A stretch of 64,000 bases of DNA from an uncultured Roseobacter sp. Its GTDB lineage: Bacteria > Pseudomonadota > Alphaproteobacteria > Rhodobacterales > Rhodobacteraceae. Each line of letters starts with the position of its first letter. The stretch's first letter is position 1. This document shows, one piece after another, positions 51,976 to 61,835 of this stretch. The notes below the pieces were generated by a model, which was given only the letters and a program-made list of their open reading frames with translations, was not told the origin of the DNA and ran no database searches. Both the position numbers and the translations under genes were made by a program. The stretch is taken from positions 186,001 to 250,000 of the forward strand of contig NZ_CANKYM010000002.1 of assembly GCF_947488185.1 (NCBI RefSeq), read 5' to 3'.

Positions 51976-52440
51976 ATGACGGCGATTGGCAGGTATCTGA
52001 AAAAACACACAGAAGCGCTGGTAAAAGACGTGGGCGTTGAACAGGCTTGCAAATTGACGGGCAAATCAAAGGCCACGTTGGGGCGGTATTATTCCGACCA
52101 TGATGAGCATGCTGACCGGTTTATGCCAATCGAATCCGTGGCCCTGTTGGAACAGGCGGCCAAGTATCCGCATGTCACGGGTGCATTGGCTGAGCTGTCC
52201 GGCACCTCCTTGCAATACGATGAGCGTCGCCCGAACGCAGAACGACCGGGGGGTGTGAATGCGGATGTGATCGCGCTCAGCCAACGTTTTGCCATGTTAA
52301 TGGGCGAGTATCAGCAATCCATGGAAGACGGAAAGATCACCGTGAACGAAGCCAAACGGTTATTGCGCGAAACCGGATTACTGCAACAGGTGCTGATCGA
52401 CATGAAGTTGCATCTGGAAAACGATCACGGTGCCGCCTGA
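51976..52440 (+). CDS. Hypothetical protein with CII-like helix-turn-helix
   Basis: 154 residues. GVEQACKLTGKSKATLGRYYS near residues 19-39 reads as a helix-turn-helix, and the layout (HTH, middle region PHVTGALAELSG, helical C-terminus) recalls phage CII-like regulators (Phage_CP76). The start at 51976 is set by GAAGGA 5 nt upstream. No phage genes are near, so it may be a domesticated regulator. It is convergent with the KAS III-like gene, 9 nt apart. Confidence 0.7.
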   Translation: MTAIGRYLKKHTEALVKDVGVEQACKLTGKSKATLGRYYSDHDEHADRFMPIESVALLEQAAKYPHVTGALAELSGTSLQYDERRPNAERPGGVNADVIALSQRFAMLMGEYQQSMEDGKITVNEAKRLLRETGLLQQVLIDMKLHLENDHGAA

Positions 52441-52449
52441 CACACCGGC

Positions 52450-53574
52450 CTAAGCGTGGCGTTCAACCAGAACGGACCCCACGGAATATCCCGCGCCGAA
52501 AGAACAGATCAACCCTTTGTCCCCGTCTTCCAGATCACCGGAGTATTTGGAAAAGGCGATGATCGACCCGGCGGAGGAGGTATTGGCATAGTCCTGCAGG
52601 GTGTTGGGCTGCTCCGACGGCTCCGGCGTACGGCCAAGGACTTTCTTGCCGATGAAATCATTCATGGTCTTGTTGGCCTGATGCAGCCAAAGGCGCTTCA
52701 GGTCGGCGGCCTGCACACCCCCGTCGGCCATATGCGCGGCGATGTGATCGCTGACCATCGGCAGCACTTCCTTGAAGACCTTGCGGCCGTTTTGCATGAA
52801 CTGCATGTCGCGACGGTCAACCATCCCGGCGGGGCGTGACCGCCTCAGATACCCGTTGTTGTTGCGGATGTTGTTCGAGAATTCCGTGGCACAGCGCGTG
52901 GATTTGATCTCGAAATAGGGGCCGGTGGCGGCTTGGGCTGTTTCGATCAACGTTGCGGTTGCCACGTCCCCGAAAATGAAATGGCAATCCCGGTCGCGCC
53001 ATTCCAGATGGGCGGAACAGATCTCCGGGTTGATCACCAGTGCGCCGCCAATGCTGCCGGATCGCACCATGTCTGCTGCCGCCTGAATGCCAAAAGTGGC
53101 TGACGAGCAGGCAACGTTCATGTCAAAGGCAAACCCGTTGATCCCAAGCTGTTGCTGGATTTCGATGGCGACAGCGGGGTAGGCGCGTTCCATGTTGGAG
53201 GCCGCACAAATCACCAGGTCTACATCCTTTGCCGATTTCCCGGCCTGTGCCAGAGCGTCCTGCGCGGCCTTCACGCCCATCTCGGCCATCAGCGAGGGTT
53301 CATCGTCGCCGCGCTGGCGGAGCAGCGGATGCATGACCTTCGGGTCGAGAACGCCCGTCTTGTCGATCACATAGCGCTGCTGAATCCCGGAGGCTTTGAC
53401 GATAAACTCCTCGGAGGAGTATTCCTTTGCCGCCACCGCGCCCGCCGCGATCTTATCGGCGTTTTCAGCGTTGAAGAGATCGACATAGGCGTTGAAAGCG
53501 GCAACGAGTTCCGCGTTCGTGATGATCTCGGACGGGGTGAAAACACCGGTACCGGTGATGGCGGGGGTATTCAT
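52450..53574 (-). CDS. Beta-ketoacyl-ACP synthase III-like enzyme
   Basis: 374 residues of the thiolase/KAS III fold with the complete triad: Cys156 (NVACSSATFG), His298 (WLHQANKTM) and Asn331 (YANTSSAGS). It is longer than FabH (about 320) because of an insertion near residues 30-50 and another before the His motif. This matches the longer group annotated beta-ketoacyl-ACP synthase III in proteobacteria. No fatty-acid genes are adjacent, so it may make a specialised acyl chain or bypass FabH. Confidence 0.9.
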   Translation of the reverse strand: MNTPAITGTGVFTPSEIITNAELVAAFNAYVDLFNAENADKIAAGAVAAKEYSSEEFIVKASGIQQRYVIDKTGVLDPKVMHPLLRQRGDDEPSLMAEMGVKAAQDALAQAGKSAKDVDLVICAASNMERAYPAVAIEIQQQLGINGFAFDMNVACSSATFGIQAAADMVRSGSIGGALVINPEICSAHLEWRDRDCHFIFGDVATATLIETAQAATGPYFEIKSTRCATEFSNNIRNNNGYLRRSRPAGMVDRRDMQFMQNGRKVFKEVLPMVSDHIAAHMADGGVQAADLKRLWLHQANKTMNDFIGKKVLGRTPEPSEQPNTLQDYANTSSAGSIIAFSKYSGDLEDGDKGLICSFGAGYSVGSVLVERHA

Positions 53575-53694
53575 AACGGGCTCTCCAAACGATCAACCAA
53601 TGTGGCCCATTTCTCCCGCTAAGGTCAAGGTGGCGGACGTGGCGTTACAGCCGTGCATGGTGTGTGCGCAAGGCGTTGAGCGGTGCCGCCGCAG

Positions 53695-53982
53695 TCAGCG
53701 CACAGGCACGGAATAAAGCACGTAGCCATCCCGCCGCGCCACTTCGACAGCCCCGGTGTCGATCACGAACACGCCAAGGTTCTCCGCGTCCTCGGGACAG
53801 CCCACGAGATCGGCGGCGTCGTCGAGAAACTGGTTGGTGAAATCATCCTCGCCTACGCGGCGGCAGATATCGCCCTTGAAACGGTAACCGTCGCCGAAGA
53901 AGGGCAGGGAACCGGTGACAGGTTCCGGCGCGGGGGCACAGGCCGACAGGACCAGCGCGGATGTCAGAAGAAGGAAACGCAT
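53695..53982 (-). CDS. Putative lipoprotein
   Basis: 95 residues. The N-terminus MRFLLLTSALVLSACAPAPEP contains a lipobox (LVLSAC), so it should be lipidated by Lgt (encoded at 46952). The remaining 75 residues form a small domain with two Cys (CRRV and VGCPED). GGAGG lies 6 nt before ATG 53982; the frame extends 12 codons further. Function unknown. Confidence 0.78.
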   Translation of the reverse strand: MRFLLLTSALVLSACAPAPEPVTGSLPFFGDGYRFKGDICRRVGEDDFTNQFLDDAADLVGCPEDAENLGVFVIDTGAVEVARRDGYVLYSVPVR

Positions 53983-54058
53983 TTGAAAACCTCCGGATGG
54001 GTATGGTTTCTGCATCATTGCATGTCCCGATCTGATTGGCGACCGACACGCCAGGGCA

Positions 54059-54787
54059 TCAGATCAGCGGGCGAGATTTGACCGGTTCAAGTTCCATCTC
54101 GGCAACTGCGGCCAATTCCGCCACGTCGTGGATTTTTAACTGCCCGTCATCCCAGACAGCGAGCTGGCGTTCGCGCAACCGGGCGAGGGTCTTGTTGGTG
54201 TGGACCAGCGACAAACCCATGGCATCCGCTATGTCCTGCTGTTTGTAGGGAAAGGGCATCGTACCATTCTGCACCATGCCCAAGGCATCGGCTCGTTGAA
54301 AAATTCGAACGAAAGCCCAGGCAATTGCCGAGATGGCGTCGCGTTGTCCAAGCGTTGTCAGCGTGTCCCCCAGAAAGTGCTCTTCTGTCGCGGCAAGCCA
54401 GGTGATGTCAAACGCCCGCGCAGTGGAGTTCCGGAAAAAGTCGAAAAAATCGCCCCGGTCGAAGACACAGAACGTCATATGTGTCGTGGCTTCCACCGAA
54501 TGGCCCATTTCTCCCAGCACGCCCGCTTGCAGGCCGATGAAATCGCCCGGGAAGATCAGATTTATGACCTGCCGGTTGCCGTCGGGAAGTGTCTTGTACC
54601 GCAACCCCATGCCCCGCAGGGCCGTGTAAAGCTGTGGCGCATTGCTGCCTTCCATCAGAATGGGCGTTCCAGGGTCCACCGACAGCTCACCGGATTTGAA
54701 CCGCTGCGTCTTGTCCACTTCATCCTGTGTCATGTCCTGAAAGAAGGAATGCTTTTGCAGCGGACATGATGCGCAGTGGGTGACCAT
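54059..54787 (-). CDS. Crp/Fnr family transcriptional regulator with incomplete Cys set
   Basis: 242 residues: a cyclic-nucleotide-binding-type beta-roll (about 25-140) and a Crp-type winged HTH with QQDIADAMGLSLVHTNKTLARLRE. FNR needs four Cys for its 4Fe-4S cluster. Here only two are at the N-terminus (HCASCPL, residues 5 and 8) plus one in the roll (MTFCVFD), so cluster binding is doubtful. AGGAG lies 7 nt before the ATG, and a perfect palindrome (54802-54814) sits just upstream. Divergent from a degenerate receiver gene. Confidence 0.9.
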   Translation of the reverse strand: MVTHCASCPLQKHSFFQDMTQDEVDKTQRFKSGELSVDPGTPILMEGSNAPQLYTALRGMGLRYKTLPDGNRQVINLIFPGDFIGLQAGVLGEMGHSVEATTHMTFCVFDRGDFFDFFRNSTARAFDITWLAATEEHFLGDTLTTLGQRDAISAIAWAFVRIFQRADALGMVQNGTMPFPYKQQDIADAMGLSLVHTNKTLARLRERQLAVWDDGQLKIHDVAELAAVAEMELEPVKSRPLI

Positions 54788-54801
54788 AGGTAATGCTCCT
54801 T

Positions 54802-54814
54802 ACTATGTCATAGT
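54802..54814. promoter_or_regulatory. Palindrome between the divergent Crp/Fnr and receiver genes
   Basis: ACTATG-T-CATAGT, perfect 6-bp arms, 15 bp upstream of the Crp/Fnr gene's ATG and 59 bp upstream of the other gene. It is positioned where an autoregulatory operator would overlap the promoter. It does not match the FNR consensus TTGAT-N4-ATCAA. Confidence 0.4.
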
Positions 54815-54872
54815 TTAATGCGACGATGCCGAAAGGGTTCCATAATAGTGGCCGAAATCGGAGAATATCTCT

Positions 54873-55247
54873 TTGGAACAAACGCTTTTCGTCGCGATCG
54901 TCGTATCCGATCCACTCATATCTCAGGATGTCGCGGGGATTTTCGCGTTCTGGCAGGCAGGATGTGTCTGCAGAACTTTCGAGACGGTGCGGCAAGCACG
55001 TGAGGTGCCGGATGGAACGTTCGATCCCGCGTTGGTGTTTGTTGCAGCGCGTGGTGGCGTCCTCGACTTGGACAACGAAGACCTTTCGTGGGTTGAACAG
55101 CGAGCAGTTATCACTTTGGATTTGGCTGAAACCTCATATTTTCCGCACTGGCAGCATTTGAACCGCCCATTTACGCAAGCTCAGGTCATTCAGGCCGCGC
55201 ATTGTTTAATGTCTGCAGGCGACGTGGAACGGGTCGACGCGGAATAG
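54873..55247 (+). CDS. Degenerate receiver-domain-like protein
   Basis: 124 residues from TTG 54873, supported by GGAGA 8 nt upstream. The fold pattern is receiver-like: FVAIVVSDPLISQDVAGIF (beta1-alpha1), PALVFVAARG (beta3), VITLDLAE (beta4) and HLNRPFTQAQVIQAAHCLM (beta5-alpha5). The phosphoacceptor Asp after beta3 is missing and the usual Lys-Pro is Arg-Pro, so phosphorylation is unlikely. It faces a Crp/Fnr regulator gene across an 85-nt spacer. Function unknown. Confidence 0.65.
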   Translation: MEQTLFVAIVVSDPLISQDVAGIFAFWQAGCVCRTFETVRQAREVPDGTFDPALVFVAARGGVLDLDNEDLSWVEQRAVITLDLAETSYFPHWQHLNRPFTQAQVIQAAHCLMSAGDVERVDAE

Positions 55248-55523
55248 GCAGACTTGCAGGGATGCCGCCTGCCAGCTCTGGTAAGTCCGCGCCGTGTCAG
55301 CGTGGTTGAACGGCGGATCGTCTCAAGCTGCCGGTAGCCTGACAACGACACCCTTGAATTTCATCCTGTTTGCACTGTCAGAGCATGAACGATGCAACCT
55401 GTATCGTATACTTTGCAGCTCTTGCGCATGCCATTGGAATGAAAACATCGCCAGACGAAATAGGCACCGATTGGCTTCAACTCATCCGCCAACTGGCTCG
55501 TCAAATTGCGTTTGCCCGATGTC
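55248..55523. other. Intergenic region between the receiver-like gene and carB
   Basis: 276 bp with no certain gene. A plus-strand frame of 52 codons (55385-55543) overlaps the end of carB by 20 nt and lacks a ribosome-binding site. No terminator is evident for carB. Confidence 0.4.
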
Positions 55524-58500
55524 TCACGCCTGCAAAGCCTTGACGCCTACATCCCCGTCGGCCTGCGCACGGATCGCGAGTGCCGCGGCATAGCTGCCCG
55601 CCGCAGTGGTAAAATAGGGGATTTTGTCGTAGAGGGCGATGGAGCGAATGGATTTGCTGTCCTCCACTGCCTGTGTGCCTTCGGTGGTGTTCATGACAAG
55701 ATGGATGGCCTCATCCTTCATCATATCGGTCACGTCGGGGCGGCCCTCATAGACCTTGTTGACCACGCCACAGACCAGATCGTGATCGGCGAGCCATTTG
55801 GCGGTGCCACGCGTGGCGACCAGGGTAAAGCCCTGGTCCAGCAGGATGCGAGCGGCTTCCAGCATGTCGTCGGTTTTGTCCATGTCCTTGATAGACAAGA
55901 AGGCGCAACCCTCGGATGGCAGGATCGTACCCGCTCCCATCTGTGCCTTCAGGAAAGCGCGGGGGAAGTCGCGGTCCCAGCCCATGACCTCACCGGTGGA
56001 GCGCATTTCGGGGCCCAGGAGCGTATCGACCCCTGGGAAGCGCGCGAAGGGCAGCACAGCCTCCTTGACCGAGAACCACGGCATGTTGGGATCGGCCAGC
56101 GTCATCGGATCGCCCAGGGGGAGCACGTCGTCATAGGCGGCGTCGGCGTCATAGGGCGGTCGCTGCGGGAAGGTGCTGAGCGGCTCGCCCGCCATGATGC
56201 GCGCGGCAATAGAGGCGATCGCTGAGTCGGTCGCTTTGGCCACAAAGGGCACGGTGCGCGAGGCGCGGGGGTTGACCTCGATAAGGTAGATCTCACCGTC
56301 CTTGATCGCGAACTGGATGTTCATCAGGCCGACCACGTTGAGGGCCTTTGCGAGTGCGTGGGTCTGGGTTTCGATCTCGGCGATGATCTCTCGGGGCAGG
56401 GAATAGGGCGGCAGGGAGCAGGCGCTGTCGCCGGAATGCACGCCCGCCTCTTCGATGTGCTGCATGATGCCTGCCACATGCACGTCGGTGCCGTCGCAGA
56501 GTGCGTCTACGTCCAGCTCCACCGCGCCCGCGAGGTAGCTGTCGAGCAGCACGGGGCTGTCGCCGGAAACAACCACGGCAGAGGTGATGTAGCGTTCGAG
56601 GCTGGCCTGATCGCGCACGATCTCCATGGCGCGGCCACCGAGCACGTAGGAGGGGCGGATGACCAGCGGAAAGCCGATATCGGAGGCGATTTCTAGGGCT
56701 TCTGCGTCGGAATGGGCGATGCCGTTTTTTGGTTGCTTGAGGCCGAGGGATTGCACGAGCTGCTGGAAGCGTTCGCGGTCTTCGGCCAAATCGATGGCGT
56801 CGGGCGTGGTGCCGAGGATCGGGATGCCTTCGTTGGCCAGCGCCTGCGCGATCTTCAGGGGCGTCTGGCCGCCGAACTGCACGATCACGCCGTGCAGGGT
56901 GCCGTTGTCCTGCTCGACGCGCAGGATTTCCATCACGTGCTCGAAGGTGAGCGGCTCGAAATAGAGTCGGTCGGAGGTGTCGTAGTCCGTGCTGACCGTC
57001 TCGGGGTTGCAGTTGACCATGATGGTTTCATAGCCTGCATCGGTGAGCGCATAGCAGGCGTGACAGCAGCAATAATCGAACTCGATGCCTTGCCCGATGC
57101 GGTTGGGGCCCCCGCCGAGGATCACGACCTTCTTGCGGTCCGAGGGGCGGGCCTCGCATTCCACCTCGCCGAAGACAGGGCTTTCATAGGTTGAATACAT
57201 GTAGGGCGTCTGCGCTTCGAATTCCGCCGCACAGGTATCGATGCGTTTGAAGACCGCCGTGACGCCTTCCGCATGGCGGGCACGGCGGACGTCGGCTTCC
57301 CGCTGGCCGGTCAGCTCGGCAAGGCGGGCGTCGGTGAAGCCCATCATCTTGAGATGCCGCAGACCGGTGGCGTCGCGGGGCAGGCCGTTCATATGCACTT
57401 CGGCTTCGGCCTGAATGATCTCGCGGATACGGGCGAGGAACCACGGGTCGAACATGGTCACCGCGTGGATGTCCTCGTCGCTCATGCCATGGCGCATAGC
57501 CTGCGCGATGGTGCGCAGCCGGTCAGGCGTTTGCTGGCTTATCGCTTTGACGATGGCGGCGTTGTCCGGCGCGCCGGGGATGTCGATCTCGTTGAAGCCG
57601 GTCAGACCCTCTTCCATGCTGGCCAGTGCCTTCTGCATGGACTCGTGGATGGTGCGTCCGATGGACATGGCCTCACCCACCGACTTCATCGCGGTGGTCA
57701 GGTCAGGCGTGGAGCCGGGGAATTTCTCGAAGGCGAATTTGGGGATCTTGGTGACCACATAGTCGATGGTCGGCTCGAAGCTCGCGGGCGTGACCTTTGT
57801 GATGTCATTGTCGAGCTCATCAAGGGTGAAGCCCACGGCGAGCTTGGCGGCGATCTTGGCAATGGGAAAGCCCGTGGCCTTGGAGGCCAGCGCCGAGGAC
57901 CGCGATACGCGCGGGTTCATCTCGATCACCACCATGCGACCATCGTCAGGGTTCACCGCCCATTGCACGTTGGAGCCGCCCGTCTCCACCCCGATCTCGC
58001 GCAGCACCGCGATGGAGTGGTTGCGCATGATCTGGTATTCCTTGTCGGTCAGCGTGAGCGCAGGCGCCACGGTGATCGAGTCGCCCGTATGCACGCCCAT
58101 CGGGTCGACGTTTTCAATGGAACAGACGATGATGGCGTTGTCGGCGGTGTCGCGCACCACCTCCATCTCGAACTCTTTCCAGCCGAGCAGGGACTCGTCG
58201 ACGAGGATCTGGCCCACAGGGCTCGCATCCATGCCGGAGCGACAGATCGCCTCATAGTCATCGCGGTTGTAGGCCACACCGCCCCCCGTACCGCCCATGG
58301 TGAAGGCGGGGCGGATGATTGCGGGCAGGCCGACCTCTTCCAGCGTGTCCAGAGCCAGGCGCACACCCTCGGCGAGGTCCTTCTTGCCGTTCGCGTCCTT
58401 GGGCGCGGTGACAATCGCCGCCTTGGGATTTTCAATGCCCAACCGATCCATCGCCTCGCGAAAGAGCTTGCGGTCTTCGGCCATCTCGATGGCGTCCCGC

Positions 58501-58856
58501 TTGGCCCCGATCATCTCAACGTTGAATTCGTCGAGCACACCCATCTCTTCGAGGGCCAGGGAAGTGTTGAGCCCGGTTTGCCCGCCCATGGTGGGCAGCA
58601 ACGCGTCGGGGCGTTCCTTCTCAATGATCTTGGCGACCATCTCGGGCGTAATGGGCTCAATGTAAGTAGCGTCCGCCAGCCCGGGGTCGGTCATGATCGT
58701 CGCGGGGTTTGAATTCACAAGGATGACCCGGTAGCCTTCCTCCTTTAACGCCTTGCAGGCTTGCGCGCCCGAGTAGTCGAATTCGCACGCCTGACCGATC
58801 ACAATGGGCCCCGCCCCAATGATCATGATCGATTTGATATCGGTTCTTTTTGGCAT
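55524..58856 (-). CDS. carB: Carbamoyl-phosphate synthase large chain
   Basis: Makes carbamoyl phosphate for arginine and pyrimidines with the glutaminase CarA (not in the window). 1110 residues from ATG 58856: two homologous ATP-grasp halves (first [20 protein letters not shown], second [24 protein letters not shown]), an oligomerisation domain between them, and a C-terminal MGS-fold allosteric domain. The frame extends 32 codons further, but homologues start [10 protein letters not shown]. No ribosome-binding site is strong. A typical length. Confidence 0.96.
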   Translation of the reverse strand: MPKRTDIKSIMIIGAGPIVIGQACEFDYSGAQACKALKEEGYRVILVNSNPATIMTDPGLADATYIEPITPEMVAKIIEKERPDALLPTMGGQTGLNTSLALEEMGVLDEFNVEMIGAKRDAIEMAEDRKLFREAMDRLGIENPKAAIVTAPKDANGKKDLAEGVRLALDTLEEVGLPAIIRPAFTMGGTGGGVAYNRDDYEAICRSGMDASPVGQILVDESLLGWKEFEMEVVRDTADNAIIVCSIENVDPMGVHTGDSITVAPALTLTDKEYQIMRNHSIAVLREIGVETGGSNVQWAVNPDDGRMVVIEMNPRVSRSSALASKATGFPIAKIAAKLAVGFTLDELDNDITKVTPASFEPTIDYVVTKIPKFAFEKFPGSTPDLTTAMKSVGEAMSIGRTIHESMQKALASMEEGLTGFNEIDIPGAPDNAAIVKAISQQTPDRLRTIAQAMRHGMSDEDIHAVTMFDPWFLARIREIIQAEAEVHMNGLPRDATGLRHLKMMGFTDARLAELTGQREADVRRARHAEGVTAVFKRIDTCAAEFEAQTPYMYSTYESPVFGEVECEARPSDRKKVVILGGGPNRIGQGIEFDYCCCHACYALTDAGYETIMVNCNPETVSTDYDTSDRLYFEPLTFEHVMEILRVEQDNGTLHGVIVQFGGQTPLKIAQALANEGIPILGTTPDAIDLAEDRERFQQLVQSLGLKQPKNGIAHSDAEALEIASDIGFPLVIRPSYVLGGRAMEIVRDQASLERYITSAVVVSGDSPVLLDSYLAGAVELDVDALCDGTDVHVAGIMQHIEEAGVHSGDSACSLPPYSLPREIIAEIETQTHALAKALNVVGLMNIQFAIKDGEIYLIEVNPRASRTVPFVAKATDSAIASIAARIMAGEPLSTFPQRPPYDADAAYDDVLPLGDPMTLADPNMPWFSVKEAVLPFARFPGVDTLLGPEMRSTGEVMGWDRDFPRAFLKAQMGAGTILPSEGCAFLSIKDMDKTDDMLEAARILLDQGFTLVATRGTAKWLADHDLVCGVVNKVYEGRPDVTDMMKDEAIHLVMNTTEGTQAVEDSKSIRSIALYDKIPYFTTAAGSYAAALAIRAQADGDVGVKALQA

Positions 58857-58986
58857 GGTGCGATCCCCGGGGCAGATGGGCACGCCGATGTGCCCAAATT
58901 GTCCTGCGTTATAGGCATCAAGGGGCCGTGCGCAAGGGGCGATTGCCGCCAAGCGTTAGGAATTGGGAGAGCATGCCCTCAGACAC

Positions 58987-59014
58987 AAAAAAGGCGGCCC
59001 CGGGAGGTCGCCTT
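58987..59014 (-). terminator. Rho-independent terminator of the VPLPA-CTERM gene
   Basis: A 9-bp stem (58991-58999 with 59006-59014, one wobble pair) and loop CCGGGA, followed on the minus strand by TTTTTT. It lies 24 nt after the gene's stop. Confidence 0.85.
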
Positions 59015-59037
59015 TGACGTGATTACCTAGACCTGCT

Positions 59038-59628
59038 TCAAGCTTTTTTTCTGCGCCGAATAATCCCAAACCCGAGGAAAGCGGACCCAAAAAGAAGCGC
59101 AGATGCTGGCAAGGGCACAACCGCTACCGACTCTCGCTCAAGAGTACTGGGCGATGTGCTTGCGGGTGTGCCGCTACCGCCACCTGAGCCCGTTGAACCT
59201 GATCCTCCCGACCCTGTGCGCAACAAATTGAACGGGCTTCCTGAGAAACTCGCTGGCGTGTACGCATCCTTTTTCTCAACGACTTCCAGAAGCTCTTGGA
59301 CAATCTGCGGTTCTTCCGCAGTTTCTTCCAGAAGATCGGGTTCGAAGGAATCAGTGTCTAGATTCAGAGCCGCAATCTCAACGGGCGTGTCGAGCGATTG
59401 GGTTCTGAAAAAGGAAATAGTCGAATCAGAGGTTGGCTGAACACCATTCTCTATCGCGCCGCCGCCCGCCGAAAAGGGCCCGCTTTGCGCGTCAAATTGA
59501 ACTCCTGCGACCCGCGCGCTGTTGGCGCCTTCAGAAGCAGAGAAGCTTGAATTGTTGAGGGATGTAGCGCCCACGGCAGCCGTCAAGCCAAGTCCAGCTG
59601 ACAGAAAAAACGTGAAAATGTTTCTCAT
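59038..59628 (-). CDS. VPLPA-CTERM sorting domain protein
   Basis: 196 residues. A signal peptide (MRNIFTFFLSAGLGLTAAVG) is followed by a low-complexity region rich in Ser, Gly and acidic residues. The C-terminus has VVPLPASALLFGSAFLGFGII followed by RRRKKA, that is VPLPA, a membrane helix and a basic tail. This is the VPLPA-CTERM exosortase signal. The Gly/Ser linker (TGSGGSGSTGSGGGSG) resembles a spacer. It is likely a surface or extracellular-matrix protein. No exosortase gene is in this window. Confidence 0.85.
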   Translation of the reverse strand: MRNIFTFFLSAGLGLTAAVGATSLNNSSFSASEGANSARVAGVQFDAQSGPFSAGGGAIENGVQPTSDSTISFFRTQSLDTPVEIAALNLDTDSFEPDLLEETAEEPQIVQELLEVVEKKDAYTPASFSGSPFNLLRTGSGGSGSTGSGGGSGTPASTSPSTLERESVAVVPLPASALLFGSAFLGFGIIRRRKKA

Positions 59629-59816
59629 GGTTACGTACCTTTACCTACGGACTGAAGCCATACCGATTCAACCGACGAGTAGTAATGCAAAAAGTGGCGG
59701 AAAACGCAAGGAATACGGTGGTTTTGCGCTTAAAAAGTGTTCCTGTAGCGGGTGTTTCGGGACAATCGTTACGCAGAAGGCACATTGTTGTGGGATGGGC
59801 AACACGGCGGCTCCCT

Positions 59817-60575
59817 TTACGGATGATGCAGGAACGCATGCACGGAGGCTTCGAACTCTCGTGGCTTGTCCGCATGCAGCCAGTGACCAGCACCCGGCAG
59901 TTTTGCAAAACGTGCTTTGGGAAAGAGCGATTTGATCTTGGGGCGGTGATCTGGCGTGACATAGTCAGAGGCCGCGCCTGAGAGAAACAATGTCCGACCG
60001 TCAAAAGCCCCATTAAGGTCAGGAAAGTCCATGATTTTATCCATTTCCCGTGCCAGTACATCGAGGTTCAACCGCCAGCGTTTTTCTGTCAGATCAAGGG
60101 ATTGGGTAAAAAAGCTCTGCAATGCAGGCTCGACACCCAAGTCAGCCAATTGCGCCTCTGCTTCCGAACGGCGGGACACGGTGCTCAGGTCGACCCGGCG
60201 CATCGCTTCGATGAACTGTATCTGGCTGTGTGTATAGGCGACCGGCGCGATGTCGGCGATGATCAGGCGATCAACCAGCTCGGGGTTTTCAAGCGCCAGG
60301 ACCATGGACGCCTTGCCCCCCATGGAATGCCCGACAACATGGCAGGGGCCCCCGATGTGCCTGATCAATTCGGCAAGATCCTGCGCCATGTCCGGGTAGC
60401 TGTGCGTTTCCGTCCAGTCGCTGTGACCGTGATTGCGCAGGTCCACGGTGATGACGCGCAGATCGTTGCTGAGGCGCTTGGCGATGACACCCCAGTTGCG
60501 GCCAGAACCGTAGAGACCATGCACGATGAGGGTAGCAGGTGCATGAGCGGCACCGAATTCGGAATAGTTGAGCAT
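59817..60575 (-). CDS. Alpha/beta-fold hydrolase (YbfF-like)
   Basis: 252 residues. LIVHGLYGSGRNWG is the oxyanion segment, DLRNHGHSDW a typical loop, the nucleophile lies in VVGHSMGGKASM and the catalytic His in LPGAGHWLHADKP. This set matches the YbfF esterase/thioesterase group. It is a small single-domain enzyme without a signal peptide. Substrate unknown. Confidence 0.9.
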   Translation of the reverse strand: MLNYSEFGAAHAPATLIVHGLYGSGRNWGVIAKRLSNDLRVITVDLRNHGHSDWTETHSYPDMAQDLAELIRHIGGPCHVVGHSMGGKASMVLALENPELVDRLIIADIAPVAYTHSQIQFIEAMRRVDLSTVSRRSEAEAQLADLGVEPALQSFFTQSLDLTEKRWRLNLDVLAREMDKIMDFPDLNGAFDGRTLFLSGAASDYVTPDHRPKIKSLFPKARFAKLPGAGHWLHADKPREFEASVHAFLHHP

Positions 60576-60653
60576 GAGGCAAGGGCTAGCGGATTTGCGG
60601 ATGTGGTGCCAGTGCTATTGCGCCGCGTGCCCGCAGCTGATTAGGGTCCGATC

Positions 60654-61019
60654 ATGGTCGATATCGAGGCAAAATCCGAGGCATTGAGCAGTGCGCTGGA
60701 GCGGCGCCTGGGCGTGAAGGGCAGGTCCTTGGCGCAGCAGGTAAAGCGCGCGGGGCGCAGGCTGCCGCGCCGCATCCGGGCGCAGGCGCAACTGGTGGCG
60801 GAGGCCGACGCTGTGCGGGGCAATCCGCGGCTGTTGCGGCAAATGGGCGATGAACAGGTCGCGCAGGCCTATTCAGAGGTCTTGGAGCATTTGGCGGGCA
60901 TCGACCGGGCGGACGCCCGCCGCGGTCGCATCCTGTCGGTTTTGGCGGCGATTGCCTTCAACCTGATCCTGTTGTTCACGGCTCTTGTGGTCATTGGGCG
61001 CCTGCGCGGCGCTATCTGA
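60654..61019 (+). CDS. Hypothetical protein with C-terminal membrane anchor
   Basis: 121 residues: a basic helical N-terminus (LERRLGVKGRSLAQQVKRAGRRLPRR) and one C-terminal transmembrane helix (about 95-116). I recognise no family. It is preserved at full length, starting 78 nt from the divergent hydrolase. The last 8 nt overlap the convergent YHYH gene. Probably a tail-anchored inner-membrane protein. Confidence 0.72.
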   Translation: MVDIEAKSEALSSALERRLGVKGRSLAQQVKRAGRRLPRRIRAQAQLVAEADAVRGNPRLLRQMGDEQVAQAYSEVLEHLAGIDRADARRGRILSVLAAIAFNLILLFTALVVIGRLRGAI

Positions 61020-61770
61020 TCCGGGTGATGTCCGTCCCGTAGAGGCACCGGGGAAAGAAGGGGTAGGTGTCTGTGGCAACGTAGACGTAGCGGCCGTCCA
61101 TCATCCCGCCGTTGCATTCATCAAGGTTGCCCGCGCCGGCGATGTAGGTCCAGTCCTCGTTATAGGTGCCATCATGAACGCCACCGGGCGCCGTCTCGCG
61201 TGCGCCGGGCAGCAGCAGATAGCTGGAGCGTCCCTGATCTCCGAGGTAGTGGATTTCAAACCCATCCGCGGCCCAGCCGATCCGTGTGTCTTCGCTGGCG
61301 CTGGCGAGGGCAGGGGCGACGCCGTGATAGTGGTAGGTTCCGCGCGGACCCACATGGCCGTTCTGGTCATCCAGCCCCAACAGGTCTCGCGCGCCCATCC
61401 CGTCGAGGTTCCACCCGGAGCTGCGGTCCCGGGAATGGCCCCGCGGGCTGCTGGCATCGTAATAATCTGCGGTGCCCGGCCGAATGATCACACCGTTTTC
61501 GGCAATGCCCGTGACGCGCACGGGTTGGGCGCGTGTGCCACGCTCGGGCTTGGTGGTCACGCAGAAGCTGATCGACTGGGCCTTGATTTGGTTGGGATTG
61601 CCGCTGTTGGGAAAGGTCCCTGTGGCATGGTCCGGCAGGCTGTCGGTTTGAACACAGCGTTTGTCTTCCGACGTTTCTATCTCCACCCGCGCGGACGTGG
61701 TGGAGGCCAGGATGCCCAGAAAGACAATCGCCGCTGTCAGGGCAAGAGGGGCTGGCCATGGGGAGCGCAT
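61012..61770 (-). CDS. YHYH domain-containing secreted protein
   Basis: 252 residues. The N-terminus is hydrophobic (signal peptide or anchor, about 7-27), and GTYHYHGV carries the YHYH motif that names the family, followed by YLGDQGRSSYLL. Cys residues near 39, 70 and in LDECNGGMMDGRYVYV suggest an oxidised exported protein. ATG 61770 is chosen because it begins the signal-like segment; the frame extends 16 codons. Function unknown. Its end overlaps the convergent gene by 8 nt. Confidence 0.82.
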   Translation of the reverse strand: MRSPWPAPLALTAAIVFLGILASTTSARVEIETSEDKRCVQTDSLPDHATGTFPNSGNPNQIKAQSISFCVTTKPERGTRAQPVRVTGIAENGVIIRPGTADYYDASSPRGHSRDRSSGWNLDGMGARDLLGLDDQNGHVGPRGTYHYHGVAPALASASEDTRIGWAADGFEIHYLGDQGRSSYLLLPGARETAPGGVHDGTYNEDWTYIAGAGNLDECNGGMMDGRYVYVATDTYPFFPRCLYGTDITRIR

Positions 61771-61835
61771 GAGGGTTTTCCTATCTGTTGGACAGGAGTG
61801 ATACGGAGAGCGTGCCAATTTCCGTCGCGGGTTTT

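Noticed and set aside
55385..55543. 52-codon plus-strand frame overlapping the end of carB
   Set aside because: The composition is not odd, but no ribosome-binding site precedes it and it overlaps carB by 20 nt. It needs translation evidence before being called a gene.
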